Below are positions 1 to 11,774 of a DNA stretch of 60,060 nt, piece by piece. Every line of letters starts with the position of its first letter. Position 1 is the first letter of the stretch. This DNA comes from Nemertoderma westbladi. Taxonomy: Eukaryota; Xenacoelomorpha; Nemertodermatida; Nemertodermatidae. Made by a program: the position numbers and the translations under genes. The stretch spans positions 1 to 60,060 of the forward strand of contig JAUCBJ010004925.1 in NCBI GenBank assembly GCA_032718475.1. Direction: 5' to 3'. A model generated the notes under the pieces. That model was given only the letters and a program-made list of their open reading frames with translations. It was not told the DNA's origin and did no database searches.

Positions 1-454
1 CATTAGAACCGCCTTCATCGGCAGATTCCGAATCTGAAAACCGTCTAACTTCAGGATGTATTATAAATCGTCAATTTTAAAACCCGAAAGGGTGAAGATT
101 AAAAAATAATTATATAATAATATAATAATTATAAAATAGTTAATAACTATCTATATTAATATAAATAAAAAAGTAACTTGGTAAGGATAACCGGTACCGG
201 TACCGGTACCGGTAAGGATAATCATCGTATGAAAATGATCTTGAGTGATCTGATCTTATAGCCTTATTATGCTGGGACTAACCGCAGATATTATCATTAG
301 TACTCAATTTTGTATAGAATAAATTTTCTGGTGTACACGAATACTAATAGCAAACCTTAAAATTGATATGTGACATTGTTACCAGAATTAGCGCCAATTT
401 AGTTGAGGATTTCTCGATTAACTAAACCGAATCTGTAATTACAAATAGACTGAC

Positions 455-675
455 CTTCGGTTTCTGATTCTACTTTTATGTGGACCACGATATTATTCCT
501 CCGGACAATATTATATGTGTCATCCAAATGTCGATCATGGTAGTAAGCGATGGCATTAATCTGAGTCGCATCTAATCCCATTGAATTCAATTGTGATGAG
601 AGATCGTAGATTCCCGCATTGTTTCCTTTTGAGTCATACATTTTTTTTACACCACCACCGCACAGCACGATGACA
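455..675 (-). CDS. Module H4 exon E, hemopexin-like propeller protein (partial, runs off left edge)
   Basis: This exon is bounded by an acceptor ending TTGTAG and a donor GTCAGT. It is 221 bp (1 + 219 + 1), so it enters in phase 2 and leaves in phase 1, exactly like exon E of modules H2 and H3. The peptide shares the core motif INAIAYYHD with H2 (INAIAYFHD) and H3 (INAVAYFH), followed by a basic and valine-rich strand. By comparison with the complete modules it encodes blade 1 and the start of blade 2 of a four-bladed propeller. Exons A to D would lie beyond the window start. An in-frame TAA lies just upstream of the acceptor, so the exon must be spliced to something upstream or be internal. 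Confidence 0.65.
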
Positions 676-985
676 CTACAAGTTTAGAAGGATAAAGTCA
701 ATCATTATGAGTTCCAATTCCTTGATAACAAATCCTAATCATAATAATAAAGTTAAACGCTAATAGAATTACTACTGTATATCATTCCTATTTATAATTT
801 ATTTTATAATATATTCAATGTATACTAAAATCAATAAAATCACTATATTATAATAAACATATTGAATTTTAAGCAGAGTTGTAATTGTTGAAAATTACAT
901 TTCATGTCTCATGATGTACAAAATTAACAAAGAAATTATAGATATAATATTTATAATAATTTAATAATATAAATTATAAATACCA
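676..985. other. Spacer between modules H3 and H4
   Basis: Only about 310 AT-rich bases separate the H3 stop codon from the H4 exon E. On the minus strand the few ATG codons open frames of 14 codons or fewer. None looks like a signal peptide or ends at a phase-2 donor. Apart from one AATAAA, no gene element is visible. Confidence 0.6.
798..803 (-). promoter_or_regulatory. Candidate poly(A) signal for module H3
   Basis: The minus strand reads AATAAA about 185 bp downstream of the H3 stop codon, before H4 exon E begins. The position suits a 3' end, but the region is very AT-rich, so chance occurrence is possible. Confidence 0.4.
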
Positions 986-1167
986 TTAACTAAATAATGT
1001 ACTAAACTCTTTAGCTCTAGCTTGTCCATTGGCTTCTAGTTCGGGTGATAACTTGCTGTGGTAGGCCGCCTCCACTGGAATGGGGGCATCTGGGAACTTC
1101 TCCAGAATAGGTTTAGGGTAACCCTTGTAAATATATCCGTTGCTGTCAACTTTTATGAAACGATTAC
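986..1167 (-). CDS. H3 exon D (terminal, blade 4)
   Basis: The acceptor is AATCAG and the exon enters in phase 1 (2 + 180 bp, stop TAA at 986-988). It encodes the GYPKPILEKFPDAP stretch and EAAY, which closes blade 4, then a hydrophilic tail of about 23 residues. Confidence 0.75.
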
Positions 1168-4100
1168 CTGATTAAATGATATTCAGAGGTTACATATTTC
1201 GGCCTATCTATATACACTTGCAACATATTTTATAACTAAATAGATTCAGTACAGCAATTCAACAATATGTAATTAATTTAATAAATAGTGTTGTCATAAT
1301 AGATTATAATTAACAAATAAATATATATTATGAACAAACATCTTCACATTAAATTATAATTATAACGATAAATAACTGTCCCCGTCCCGTACATAACTAA
1401 TATATTAATAATAACTAATACTAACGTAATTAATAAATTAGCATTCCCATTATCATAAATGCATTGTTACGAGACATAAATTTAAAATTGTTTCTTCTGT
1501 ATGAAATTATCGGCTTCGGTGAATATTTAACTTTTAAATATGAATTATTTTATATGCCTATTTATGTCTATGCCTATTTATGTCTATGCCTATTTATGTC
1601 TATGTCTATTTATGTCTATGTCTATTTATGTCTGTGCCTATTTATGTCTATGCCTATTTATGTCTATGTACGTAAATGTTCATGTCTATTTTGTTTAAAA
1701 TCTCCACTGCCATTCCAAAATATTTATTCATCTCAGAATTTCAAATGGTTTCTACAATATGATATTAGCAATAAAAAATAATTTATATGATTTATATGAA
1801 TTTAAATGATTTATATGTATGTTTGTGTGTGTTTTTACCCAATAATTTATCATCTACGAGATCTATTTATATTTATTTTAAACCCTTTGTTCATTTTATT
1901 ACTTTTTTTATCACACGCATAACCATCATAGACACACTTGCTATATAATTGCTTTTATCACACTTAGACATACATACATACTGTACATACGTACATACAT
2001 ACAATCATTTATACATTTTCACCACTTATCAACATTTATAAATTTTTCAAAGATTTCAACATGTTTTAGAATTTAGAAAAATATAATGTACAATTTATAT
2101 GCTATCCAAAAGCTAATTAATAATCTTGGCGATATCATATATTATTCAAAGATATGATATTACATGTCTTATTAGTGCGTTTTTATATAAAATTGTGAGA
2201 AATGCTGTTTTGAAACTTATATACTGAAACTACAAAAATTGCATTATTTAAAATGTTGCACCCAAAAAAAAAACCAATAAACCCAACCGCTGCTAAGTTC
2301 AACTGTTATTATATACGCTGAGTAGAATATTAGTGGTTTAGTTGGTTATGATTAGTATTTTACATATTAATATAATAATATAATACTAATATTTTACATA
2401 TTTTCCATACCTTTGAAAATTAAAATAGTTCCATTTTCGCCTATTCTCGCGTGGCAAACCGCATCTATGTCCTCGGAAAAGCTTTTCACTAAAATAAACA
2501 TCGAATTTATTTATTTATTATGTTGTCAATAAATTTCCCAAAATAATATACTGCGTGCAATCAATATCACTTGAATTATTTATCAGGTTAATAATATCTT
2601 ACTGTGTTGAGATTCAGAAACAGCACATGGGGGTTGCATGACGAGAGAATTATTTAAGCAGTGAGTTTCCAAATTTCTACATAAGTCCAGTATACTGTAC
2701 ATATGGTGGAAGTATAATTATAATTACTCAGAAATTAAGCCGCCTAATGCAATTTTTATAAATTAATATTTTAATTTTCTTGGTAACGAGTATTTTACCT
2801 TCGTTTTTCAGCCCATACCGGTCCTTAATGCGTCGTTTCTTTGTAACCGCCTTCTCAGCGCGGTTATATACATAATAATATTTTCCACTGAATACAACGA
2901 AATGGTTTTCATCCTGAAAGAGTTGTTATTATTCATAAAATCATAGTTTATATTCATGATCATAAACATAGAATATTTCATAAAAATATATTTAGGTCAA
3001 AATCACTAAAAGTGGCCAAATTTAAGATGGGATTTTAGTCAAAAAAATTTTTCTTTCAAAACCTATCAACATATATATCATTCGTAAGCTCTTTTTAAGG
3101 ATAATTCGATGAGCACGATGGGCAGCTATTAAAATTTACCTCACTAATTCTATTTAGGTTTTAAGTCCCCACTGTAATGATATGTCCTCCCTGTAATGTC
3201 GTATTTTTCGTAGGTGGTCTACCCCTGCAATGCGATGTCACCACCTGTAATGCCTTTTGCATAGAGTGTCTGTCTACTCTGTAACGTAATGGAATTTATC
3301 CAATTGTCATGCCAGATTATAAAGGATTGCCCCCCCCATCCCTGCAATGTCGCTCGCGCTCCTTCTCCCTTTCCCTTTCACGAAGTTTCTCATGATTTCC
3401 ATCCTTTCTCACATTCTCTCTATGCTATCGCACCCTTTCTCTGTTTAATCGTTTCTGACTTTCCTTTTTTATCTCCTCAGTCGCTGTTGTCTCCATCACT
3501 ACAATCTCTCCAGGCTCATTCACGTTCTTACCTCCAGACTTCTTACCTCTTTTCTGTCCTTTCGTCATTATATTTTAAATTTACTTTAAGTAGGCCCACA
3601 GGTATGTTGCAGACAGTAAAACAGGAAACAACAGGCAGCAGCGGACAACAGGATACTGTTACTACACAACATTACAGGGGCTACATAGCACAGTATAGAG
3701 CCTGTAATGGGGGGACGCATTACAGGGAGGACATTTCCTGATTGTCTTTTATCTCTTATTTCAATAAACGTCTACATATTTTATAATATTTGGTTATAGT
3801 TGCCCGCGAAATTTCCTTTTCAAAAATGCGAACCAATAAGACTTATTGTTTCTTGGGAATATTTTATTGACATTTAAGTGGCATTACAAGGGGGGGGGGG
3901 GGGGGGGGGGGGGGGAAGCAAGCGACACACCACGACTCTATAACTTTAAACTACCACTACATGAATATGCTAAAATGCAATTGGCTGAAATTTGGACAGC
4001 GAACATGGGATAGATGGTTTTGTTCATATTATAGCCGGGTTATTATGATCGGAGCTGTACATCGTAGTTAACCAGGTCCATTACGGGACATTACATAAAA

Positions 4101-5850
4101 AATGTCTAATGCTTATTCTTTACTGATAGACGTACCTTAGATATATTTAACAACAATAAATAATATATTAGCTTCTGTAGAATTTTATACTCTTTGAAAT
4201 TTCACATAGTTTTTTCCATATACTAATATATTTCTGTACAAATAGAACAATTTTGTTACCGGTAACTTTAAGAGTTATGAACGGAATTGACATGGCTATT
4301 TAGATTGCTTTGCCGACTGAATTCTTTATGACAATAAACGGACTTGTTGAGAAGAGAGTTTATTAGTGTGCAGCACACAGCAGCTCAACCCCGCATTCCA
4401 CCCCCGCTGCCTCCGATGGCCGCCCCGTTGTTGGTGAGCCGGATGGAGATTTCTCCCAGGTCAGCTTTGTGAACGGGCCGGTGACATGATAACCTTGACC
4501 CGCGCAGGCACATGTGGGTGGCCCGAACCAACATATTATATTAATATCATAATATATTATTAAAGAGTTTGATACTCTTTGAAATGGTATATAGATGTAC
4601 CATATCTGGTTCGTTAACATTATAAAATTTAAATGCTTTTAACTTATGTATTGAGTCTCTATACTGAAAATCTATGTTTTTCGAACTCGCGCAGATATTC
4701 TGAAAAATTAATAAAAGGTAGCGTTGCAAGAAACTGGTGCCCTATAGCTAGCTATAACACCAAAAAATACCGGTCATTTTAAGATATAAATTATTGGAAA
4801 TGATCGAGGAAGTCAAAAGTTACGACGAGTCTAATGTTTTTTTTGTTTGGTTTTGCCCACTTAGTGATTTTGACCCATTTATATATATAGGCCTATATAT
4901 ATTTTTTTTATAGAAACTATATATTTGTAAATTTCTTAATGAAGTTTAAAATAACACAAACCCAATTTTAACAACACCAGCATACATACAATTAATATTT
5001 CATAATTGATTATAATGAATAATATTATTATGAAATTAAGTAGTCGTAGAGAAATTCCAAAGTTATCCATCCCATTAGTTTATGATATGTGCTGTACTCA
5101 ATGCGTACTTTTATATAGTACGCCTTGGGCTGTACTCCAAATTAATTCATATTAGTAGTGCGAACTATAAAGTAACCAACCCTGAAATAGGCGGCGTCCC
5201 ATTCTTCTGGAACCTTCCTGCCGTCGCCCTCCACAGGGAACACCTCATTTATACCAAACACCCCTAGTGATTTCCCGTCGTTTTCCAAATCGTACAACGC
5301 AATTTTATGTTGAAACTCTGAACCTAAATGGGGTTGATTCATCATTAATAATTACGTACTGAGATTTCAATGTGAGGTTTTATAAAATTAACACAAGCAG
5401 GATTATAATGCTACTAATAAGAATGATTTTTTTCTCGTTATTTATTAGGGGAAATAAATTAACTTTTCTTGCTATTTTTAGGTAGAATAAATTAATTTTT
5501 TTCTCGAAATTTTTAGGGAGAACAAATTAATTTTTTCTCCTTATTTTTATGTTGGTTGCAGAAAACCAAACTCAACTCCCATTGTCGGATTGAAATACTC
5601 ACCTCCACCATCTAATGGCACTTTCAACTTCAAGGCCACAACCTTGCGTTCGTTTTCAATTCCATCAAGATTGGCAGCACCATTGGAGACAAGGAAACAT
5701 GGTGATGGACAACAAGTGTGGAAATATGCCACAGCGTTGATGTGTTTTGCATCAAAGCCTGACGATTCTATAAGAGGTTCGATGTACTCGATACCCTTTC
5801 GCTCGCCATCATGTAATTCGTTGATCCCATCACCAACTACATAAACATTG
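986..5850 (-). CDS. Module H3: hemopexin-like beta-propeller protein, five exons E-A-B-C-D
   Basis: The coding exons are 5603-5850 (E), 5181-5323 (A), 2799-2913 (B), 2411-2488 (C) and 986-1167 (D), about 255 codons. Each junction has AG/GT borders and the phases fit without a break. Exons C and D give a classic hemopexin repeat: DIDAV, a short strand ending FKG, then a GYPKP motif, FP, P and EAAY. The A/B junction gives WDAAYF followed by VVFSGKYYYVYNR, another blade start. Exon E holds INAVAYF. Together this makes four blades, the usual size of one hemopexin domain. Such domains bind haem, metals or matrix proteins in known families; the ligand here is unknown. No start codon or signal peptide exon was found. 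The C-terminal tail is longer than in H1 and H2. Confidence 0.72.
1553..1676. repeat. 16-bp minisatellite in H3 intron or 3' region
   Basis: About seven to eight copies of ATTTATGTCTATGCCT with C/T changes. Because 16 is not a multiple of 3, the open frame across it repeats only every 48 bases and is not a gene. Confidence 0.8.
2411..2488 (-). CDS. H3 exon C
   Basis: 78 bp (2 + 75 + 1), acceptor TTTTAG and donor GTATGG. It encodes EDIDAV and ends in IFKG split by the intron, the first strands of blade 4. Position and phase match exon C of H1 and H2. Confidence 0.75.
2799..2913 (-). CDS. H3 exon B (blade 3)
   Basis: 115 bp, entering in phase 0 after CTTTCAG and leaving in phase 1 at GTAAAA. 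It encodes DENHFVVFSGKYYYVYNR and a basic strand ending RYGLKNEG. The length is identical to H2 exon B. Confidence 0.78.
3182..3735. mobile_element. MITE-like element with ATGTCCTCCCTGTAATG inverted ends
   Basis: The 17-base end at 3182-3198 recurs as its exact reverse complement at 3719-3735. CCTGTAATG and its complement are repeated inside both ends, as subterminal repeats of non-autonomous DNA transposons often are. The 554-bp body encodes no transposase; a 150-codon open frame across it has no family features. A target duplication could not be assigned. The element lies between exons A and B of H3. Confidence 0.6.
3890..3915. repeat. Poly(G) run
   Basis: A run of about 25 G in AT-rich intron sequence of H3. 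Its exact length in an assembly is unreliable. Confidence 0.8.
4363..4535. other. GC-rich island of unknown origin in H3 intron
   Basis: About 170 bp much richer in G and C than its flanks, ending sharply on both sides. It looks like an inserted fragment, but no family was recognised and its open frame shows no motif. Confidence 0.35.
5181..5323 (-). CDS. H3 exon A (blade 2 to 3)
   Basis: 143 bp (2 + 141), acceptor ATTTAG and donor GTTGGT. It encodes HKIALYDLE, then NEVFPV and KVPEEWDAAYFR. The last motif starts blade 3 and continues in phase 0 into exon B. Confidence 0.72.
5603..5850 (-). CDS. H3 exon E (blade 1 to 2)
   Basis: 248 bp (1 + 246 + 1), acceptor TTCATCAG and donor GTGAGT. It encodes NVYVVGDG, HINAVAYFHTCC and RKVVALKLKVP. 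This is the longest copy of exon E, with an extra loop holding three cysteines (CC and C) absent from H2 and H4. Confidence 0.7.
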
Positions 5851-6089
5851 CTGATGAAAGAAACAATTTGATGTTCTAGAAAATATTTATTCTTAGTTAC
5901 CTTATTTACTAACCTTTTAGCGTTATATTTTCACTTAAAAGGAAATATTAATGAAATTAGGATACCAGTTTTACCCAGTTCTACCATAACTTTTGTATTA
6001 TGGTTGAATTTTTTCACACAGATGTAAAATACCTGAACTACCTCCAATATCTCAGCTATTTTCCAACCAAATTCAAATATTTTTACATA

Positions 6090-6135
6090 TTTGGAATCCT
6101 TGCACGGGCAGCTTTCCACTAATACCAACAAATCA
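6090..6135 (-). CDS. Possible extra upstream exon of H3 (doubtful)
   Basis: About 200 bp upstream of H3 exon E, the sequence around CAAACCTGTAGTG resembles the acceptor of H4 exon E. It is followed by a short open stretch (LLVLVE, then SKYVKIFEF) loosely like the start of exon E. A donor follows but its phase does not fit exon E, so it may be a decayed exon duplicate. Confidence 0.2.
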
Positions 6136-6502
6136 CTACAGGTTTGAAGAATAACTGCGGTGTAACTGATGCAATATCGACGGAGACACCTTTTTTTAAA
6201 CGCTTTTAGCTAAAGAACGAACGCAAAAATATAGCGTTCGGGCAGTACCTGAATAACGACACTATATTCTTGGCCATTGTGTATGTTACAGCAATTCTGT
6301 ATGCATGATATATTGGAAATGTTTGATTGGATATACAGCGCCTCTGCGCGGCTACTAACTAAACTAACTACAATTAGTTAATATGGAGTATTTTTAGGTC
6401 CCTTAGCGAGACCTCTAGTATTCACTCAGTTGTTGTTGGGGGTTTTTGGTGATGTTGTTGTTAATTTCTCGTTAGGTTCTGGTATTAGGTATTGATACGG
6501 CC

Positions 6503-6572
6503 CCAGTAGCTCGGTTGGCAGAGCGTGGGACTTGGAATCTCTAGTTACCGAGTACAATCCCCATTCCGGTGA
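6503..6572 (+). repeat. tRNA-like sequence (SINE head or tRNA pseudogene)
   Basis: It contains AGTAGCTCGGTTGGCAGAG, a good polymerase III A box with a GCTC/GAGC D stem, followed by an anticodon-like loop and GAGTACAATCC in the B-box position. The T arm and acceptor stem are poorly paired, so it is not a functional tRNA. A tRNA-derived SINE is likely. Confidence 0.4.
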
Positions 6573-6874
6573 ATGTATTTTTGTTGTAAGATTGATAGTA
6601 AGCCATTCAAGGAGACAGTTCATGCGTTAGTAGACGCGGACGCGATTTGCGCGATTTCTCGCTTGTTTGTATCATTTCCTTATCATGTCAACGTTTCCGA
6701 ATGATGACATATTAAACATCTCTGTATCCGACATATTATATAAATATTGAGTACACGTATGTAACGTTATTACTATAATTAATTATGTCACCTGGGGTGG
6801 TTGATTAAAGTCTACTGGTATGGTACTAATAACTATTTATTATCATTGAAACTAAATATATATATTACGAGGAT

Positions 6875-6977
6875 ATTTTGTTATTTAACGAGATATTTTA
6901 CCCTAGGAGAAGTTATTTAATTACATGTTTAATATGTAACATCTCCGAGGGTGAAATATCTCGTAAAATAACAAAAT
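6875..6977. repeat. 103-bp fold-back element
   Basis: Positions 6876-6905 and 6947-6976 are inverted copies matching at about 28 of 30 bases, and the inner part can pair further (GGAGA with TCTCC). One unit of the 23-bp minisatellite of the 12-kb region sits just upstream at 6830-6852, which links the two families. Confidence 0.6.
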
Positions 6978-7574
6978 AACTTGGTAATAAATACATTGTC
7001 ACCCGTTTCCAACTACGATAACATTTCTAAAATTTTTTTTTTGGGGGAAGAGAAAGAAAATGGGGCATGGCATTTTTGCGGGATAGTCATCAACCCATGG
7101 TGAATAACATTCACCTTGAATGACATCAGTAATAACGAACCTGCCCATAGTATAGGCGGGTGTCATAAGATTTGGTGTGTATGTATACAGTACATGCAGT
7201 ATATCTATATATGTATGTATCCACCGGGCCGTAAATCAGCAGTTACTCGCAAAATTTCGATACTTTGAATAATTGTTATAAAGATCGTTGTTTACATTTA
7301 GGACAAATATTCAGATAAAACAGGTCGAACGCTAGGATGCTTGTACTGAGGACGAGTACTGCGTTAACAATACGCCTAAACCATCTGGTTTTTAGCATAT
7401 TTAACAATATATCAGTACAGGTATCAGAATTATGGGCTTATTTATACCCCCCACTAGGTGTAGGTCTACGATGACGGCAACGGAACTTGTAATAGTAGAG
7501 ACAAGTACTGTTTTGGTTGGGTAATAATGTTGTATATAAAAATACAATGGCAGAGAGGCCTCTGCGCAGTATCA

Positions 7575-10200
7575 GAAATACTGAAAAGAGCTGATAAAAC
7601 TTATCAGGGGCCTTCTCGCTGCGTGAGAAATACTGAAAAGAGCTGATAAAACTGATCAGGGGCCTTCTCGCTGCGTGAGAAATACTGAAAAGAGCTGATA
7701 AAACTGATCAGGGGCCTTCTCGCTGCGTGAGAAATACTGAAAAGAGCTGATAAAACTGATCAGGGGCCTTCTCGCTGCGTGAGAAATACTGAAAAGAGCT
7801 GATAAAACTGATCAGGGGCCTTCTCGCTGCGTGAGAAATACTGAAAAGAGCTGATAAAACTGATCAGGGGCCTTCTCGCTGCGTGAGAAATACTGAAAAG
7901 AGCTGATAAAACTGATCAGGGGCCTTCTCGCTGCGTGAGAAATACTGAAAAGAGCTGATAAAACTGATCAGGGGCCTTCTCGCTGCGTGAGAAATACTGA
8001 AAAGAGCTGATAAAACTGATCAGGGGCCTTCTCGCTGCGTGAGAAATACTGAAAAGAGCTGATAAAACTGATCAGGGGCCTTCTCGCTGCGTGAGAAATA
8101 ATGAAAAGAGCTGATAAAACTGATCAGGGGCCTTCTCGCTGCGTGAGAAATACTGAAAAGAGCTGATAAAACTGATCAGGGGCCTTCTCGCTGCGTGAGA
8201 AATACTGAAAAGAGCTGATAAAACTGATCAGGGGCCTTCTCGCTGCGTGAGAAATAATGAAAAGAGCTGATAAAACTGATCAGGGGTCTTCTCGCTGCGT
8301 GAGAAATACTGAAAAGAGCTGATAAAACTGATCAGGGGCCTTCTCGCTGCGTGAGAAATACTGAAAAGAGCTGATAAAACTGATCAGGGGCCTTCTCGCT
8401 GCGTGAGAAATACTGAAAAGAGCTGATAAAACTGATCAGGGGCCTTCTCGCTGCGTGAGAAATAATGAAAAGAGCTGATAAAACTGATCAGGGGCCTTCT
8501 CGCTGCGTGAGAAATACTGAAAAGAGCTGATAAAACTGATCAGGGACCTTCTCGCTGCGTGAGAAATACTGAAAAGAGCTGATAAAACTGATCAGGGGCC
8601 TTCTCGCTGCGTGAGAAATACTGAAAAGAGCTGATAAAACTGATCAGGGGCCTTCTCGCTGCGTGAGAAATAATGAAAAGAGCTGATAAAACTGATCAGG
8701 GGCCTTCTCGCTGCGTGAGAAATACTGAAAAGAGCTGATAAAACTGATCAGGGGCCTTCTCGCTGCGTGAGAAATAATGAAAAGAGCTGATAAAACTAAT
8801 CAGGGAATCAGGGACGTTCTCGCTGCGTGAGAAATACTGAAAAGAGCTGATAAAACTGATCAGGGGCCTTCTCGCTGCGTGAGAAATAATGAAAAGAGCT
8901 GATAAAACTGATCAGGGGCCTTCTCGCTGCGTGAGAAATACTGAAAAGAGCTGATAAAACTGATCAGGGGCCTTCTCGCTGCGTGAGAAATAATGAAAAG
9001 AGCTGATAAAACTGAACAGGGGCCTTCTCGCTGCGTGAGAAATACTGAAAAGAGCTGATAAAACTGATCAGGGGCCTTCTCGCTGCGTGAGAAATAATGA
9101 AAAGAGCTGATAAAACTAATCAGGGACGTTCTCGCTGCGTGAGAAATACTGAAAAGAGCTGATAAAACTGATCAGGGGCCTTCTCGCTGCGTGAGAAATA
9201 CTGAAAAGAGCTTATAAAACTGATCAGGGGCCTTCTCGCTGCGTGAGAAATACTGAAAAGAGCTGATAAAACTGATCAGGGGCCTTCTCGCTGCGTGAGA
9301 AATAATGAAAAGAGCTGATAAAACTGATCAGGGCCCTTCTCGCTGCGTGAGAAATACTGAAAAGAGCTGATAAAACTGATCAGGGGCCTTCTCGCTGCGT
9401 GAGAAATACTGAAAAGAGCTGATAAAACTGATCAGGGGCCTTCTCGCTGCGTGAGAAATAATGAAAAGAGCTGATAAAACTGATCAGGGGCCTTCTCGCT
9501 GCGTGAGAAATACTGAAAAGAGCTGATAAAACTAATCAGGGGCCTTCTCGCTGCGTGACAAATACTGAAAAGAGCTGATAAAACTAATCAGGGACGTTCT
9601 CGCTGCGTGAGAAATACTGAAAAGAGCTGATAAAACTGATCAGGGGCCTTCTCGCTGCGTGAGAAATAATGAAAAGAGCTGATAAAACTGATCAGGGGCC
9701 TTCTCGCTGCGTGAGAAATACTGAAAAGAGCTGATAAAACTGATCAGGGGCCTTCTCGCTGCGTGAGAAATAATGAAAAGAGCTGATAAAACTGAGCAGG
9801 GGCCTTCTCGCTGCGTGAGAAATACTGAAAAGAGCTGATAAAACTGATCAGGGGCCTTCTCGCTGCGTGAGAAATACTGAAAAGAGCTGATAAAACTGAT
9901 CAGGGGCCTTCTCGCTGCGTGAGAAATACTGAAAAGAGCTGATAAAACTAATCAGGGGCCTTCTCGCTGCGTGAGAAATACTGAAAAGAGCTGATAAAAC
10001 TGATCAGGGGCCTTCTCGCTGCGTGAGAAATACTGAAAAGAGCTGATAAAACTGATCAGGGGCCTTCTCGCTGCGTGAGAAATACTGAAAAGAGCTGATA
10101 AAACTGATCAGGGGCCTTCTCGCTGTGTGAGAAATAATGAAAAGAGCTGATAAAACTGATCAGGGGCCTTCTCGCTGCGTGAGAAATACTGAAAAGAGCT
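7575..10200. repeat. 52-bp satellite array, about 50 copies
   Basis: The 52-base unit repeats head to tail with very few changes. The unit contains the palindrome CTGATCAG and a small hairpin, TTCTCGC paired with GTGAGAA. The commonest variant changes AATACTG to AATAATG, scattered among copies, and one copy near 8800 has a small insertion. The first and last copies are degenerate. No gene lies in the array. Confidence 0.95.
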
Positions 10201-11774
10201 GTTGAAGCGATGCAGAGCTCAGAGGCCTTCGTGCAGCATGGGAAGTACTGAAAGAGCCTCCTGCACAGCATGTGAAATACTAAAAAGAGCCGTTGAAGCA
10301 ATTCTTTCGAGCAGCACTGCAGCACGATAAATGCTGAAAGGAGCTGAAAGAACGGTTTAGAGGCAAAGGAGGCCTTATTTGCGTCAACACTTCCACTACT
10401 CCCGCTGTCTCTGTAAGCGGATTCAATTCCACTTCGTTACCCACCAGAAAATGGGACCAGTGGCATTTAGCAATATGTTGGGGATACGAGATTACCAATA
10501 TTAATCTCGTCTCATAACCAACATTGGGGGGGGGGGGGGGGGGGGACACATCCCCAAAGCCACAGAGAGAGAGGTGAGAGGTCAAACCACCTCGGAGGGA
10601 AGACAGCTAGTAGAGGATAGCAGCGGGGGGAAACACTCACGGGCGAGTGCCAAAGTGACAATTAGTATATTAGCCAATAGTGGGGTGGGAAGCACGTGAT
10701 TAGGAACAGGAAAGTATCCATTGGGTAAAGGGCCAAAGTACAGTAGGAGGTGAAACCAATATTCAATGTGTGTTAACGATATTATATCTTACATTACTGA
10801 TTTACCGGTCAGTTGAGTTATTCAGTCAGTGAAGACCGGTCATAGTTAATGACCGTCACCGCCAATACCATCAGCAGTCAGTCTGTGCATATTTTCCGGT
10901 ATCATACTATCTTTATTCATTATTTACTGTGCTATTATTATCATCTGCATTATCAACATTAAGAAACAACAGAAACTCTTATTGTTTTCCCCAACGGCCT
11001 TCGGCCAAAGCAACTAGCACGACTGCCCAGCCACGGTGACGTGTACATTTCTAACCCGGTCGGGATCTCCGATCCCGTCACAGTCTCCACTATTATTTGA
11101 GAAACAAACGTTTAAGTGGCTTCACGCAACTTGTAAAATACTAAAACAGCTGTTGAAACGATACAGATTTGAAGCCTGTTGGCATCTGCGCATCCTTATT
11201 TACGCGGCCACATAATATAACACATGCCTAAACAGATATACACACTGAAACCAACCGATATTATCAAGATCAAGAATATACGGTAGCTGTTAACATGCCA
11301 ATCCAATACTGATAACAACGACACTGGGAGACGGAGAGGACCGCAATTAGGCCTACTATTTTTATTTATTACAATGATATTTATTTATTACTAATATTGA
11401 GTTATACTGTATGCTTCACAGATCAACCATCTTCTGATAACTGCTAGGCAACTCAACTCGGCCCGGCCATGCTACACTAAAAGTCCTATCAGTCGGAGTC
11501 GATAAACCACAGATCATGCTAGTTTATTATTATCAAATTATTAAGTAGATAAAATAAAATTATAAAACATTAATCTGTCAGTCTGTAGGCCACGTCTTTA
11601 CAGACAGTATAGTACCGGTACCGGTTAGTCAGGTAATGTGCCTGTAATGCAGGCAGCCAATAGCCTAAAGTCAGATGTGTTCTCACCCTAAGTATTCATA
11701 ACACTTGCTTACGAACTTAGGTAATGTGTTATATAACCCTGGGGTATATAACAAATATCGGAAAAAGTGGGTGA
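10201..11774. other. Diverged satellite units and non-coding spacer
   Basis: Positions 10201-10365 and 11105-11200 hold old, diverged copies of the 52-bp unit (ATACTGAAA, GCCTTC and GAAACG blocks). A G run lies at about 10527-10545. The remainder, between modules H2 and H3, shows no gene. Confidence 0.6.

Noticed and set aside
1464-1781. 105-codon frame with MPIYVYAYLCLCLF repeats, membrane-like
   Set aside because: The hydrophobic peptide is the translation of the 16-bp minisatellite.
3289-3741. 150-codon Ser/Pro/Phe-rich open frame
   Set aside because: It lies entirely across the MITE and its TC-rich interior, with no homology and no splice or start context.
6503-6572. Functional tRNA gene
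   Set aside because: Acceptor and T stems do not pair well, so only a tRNA-like head is supported.
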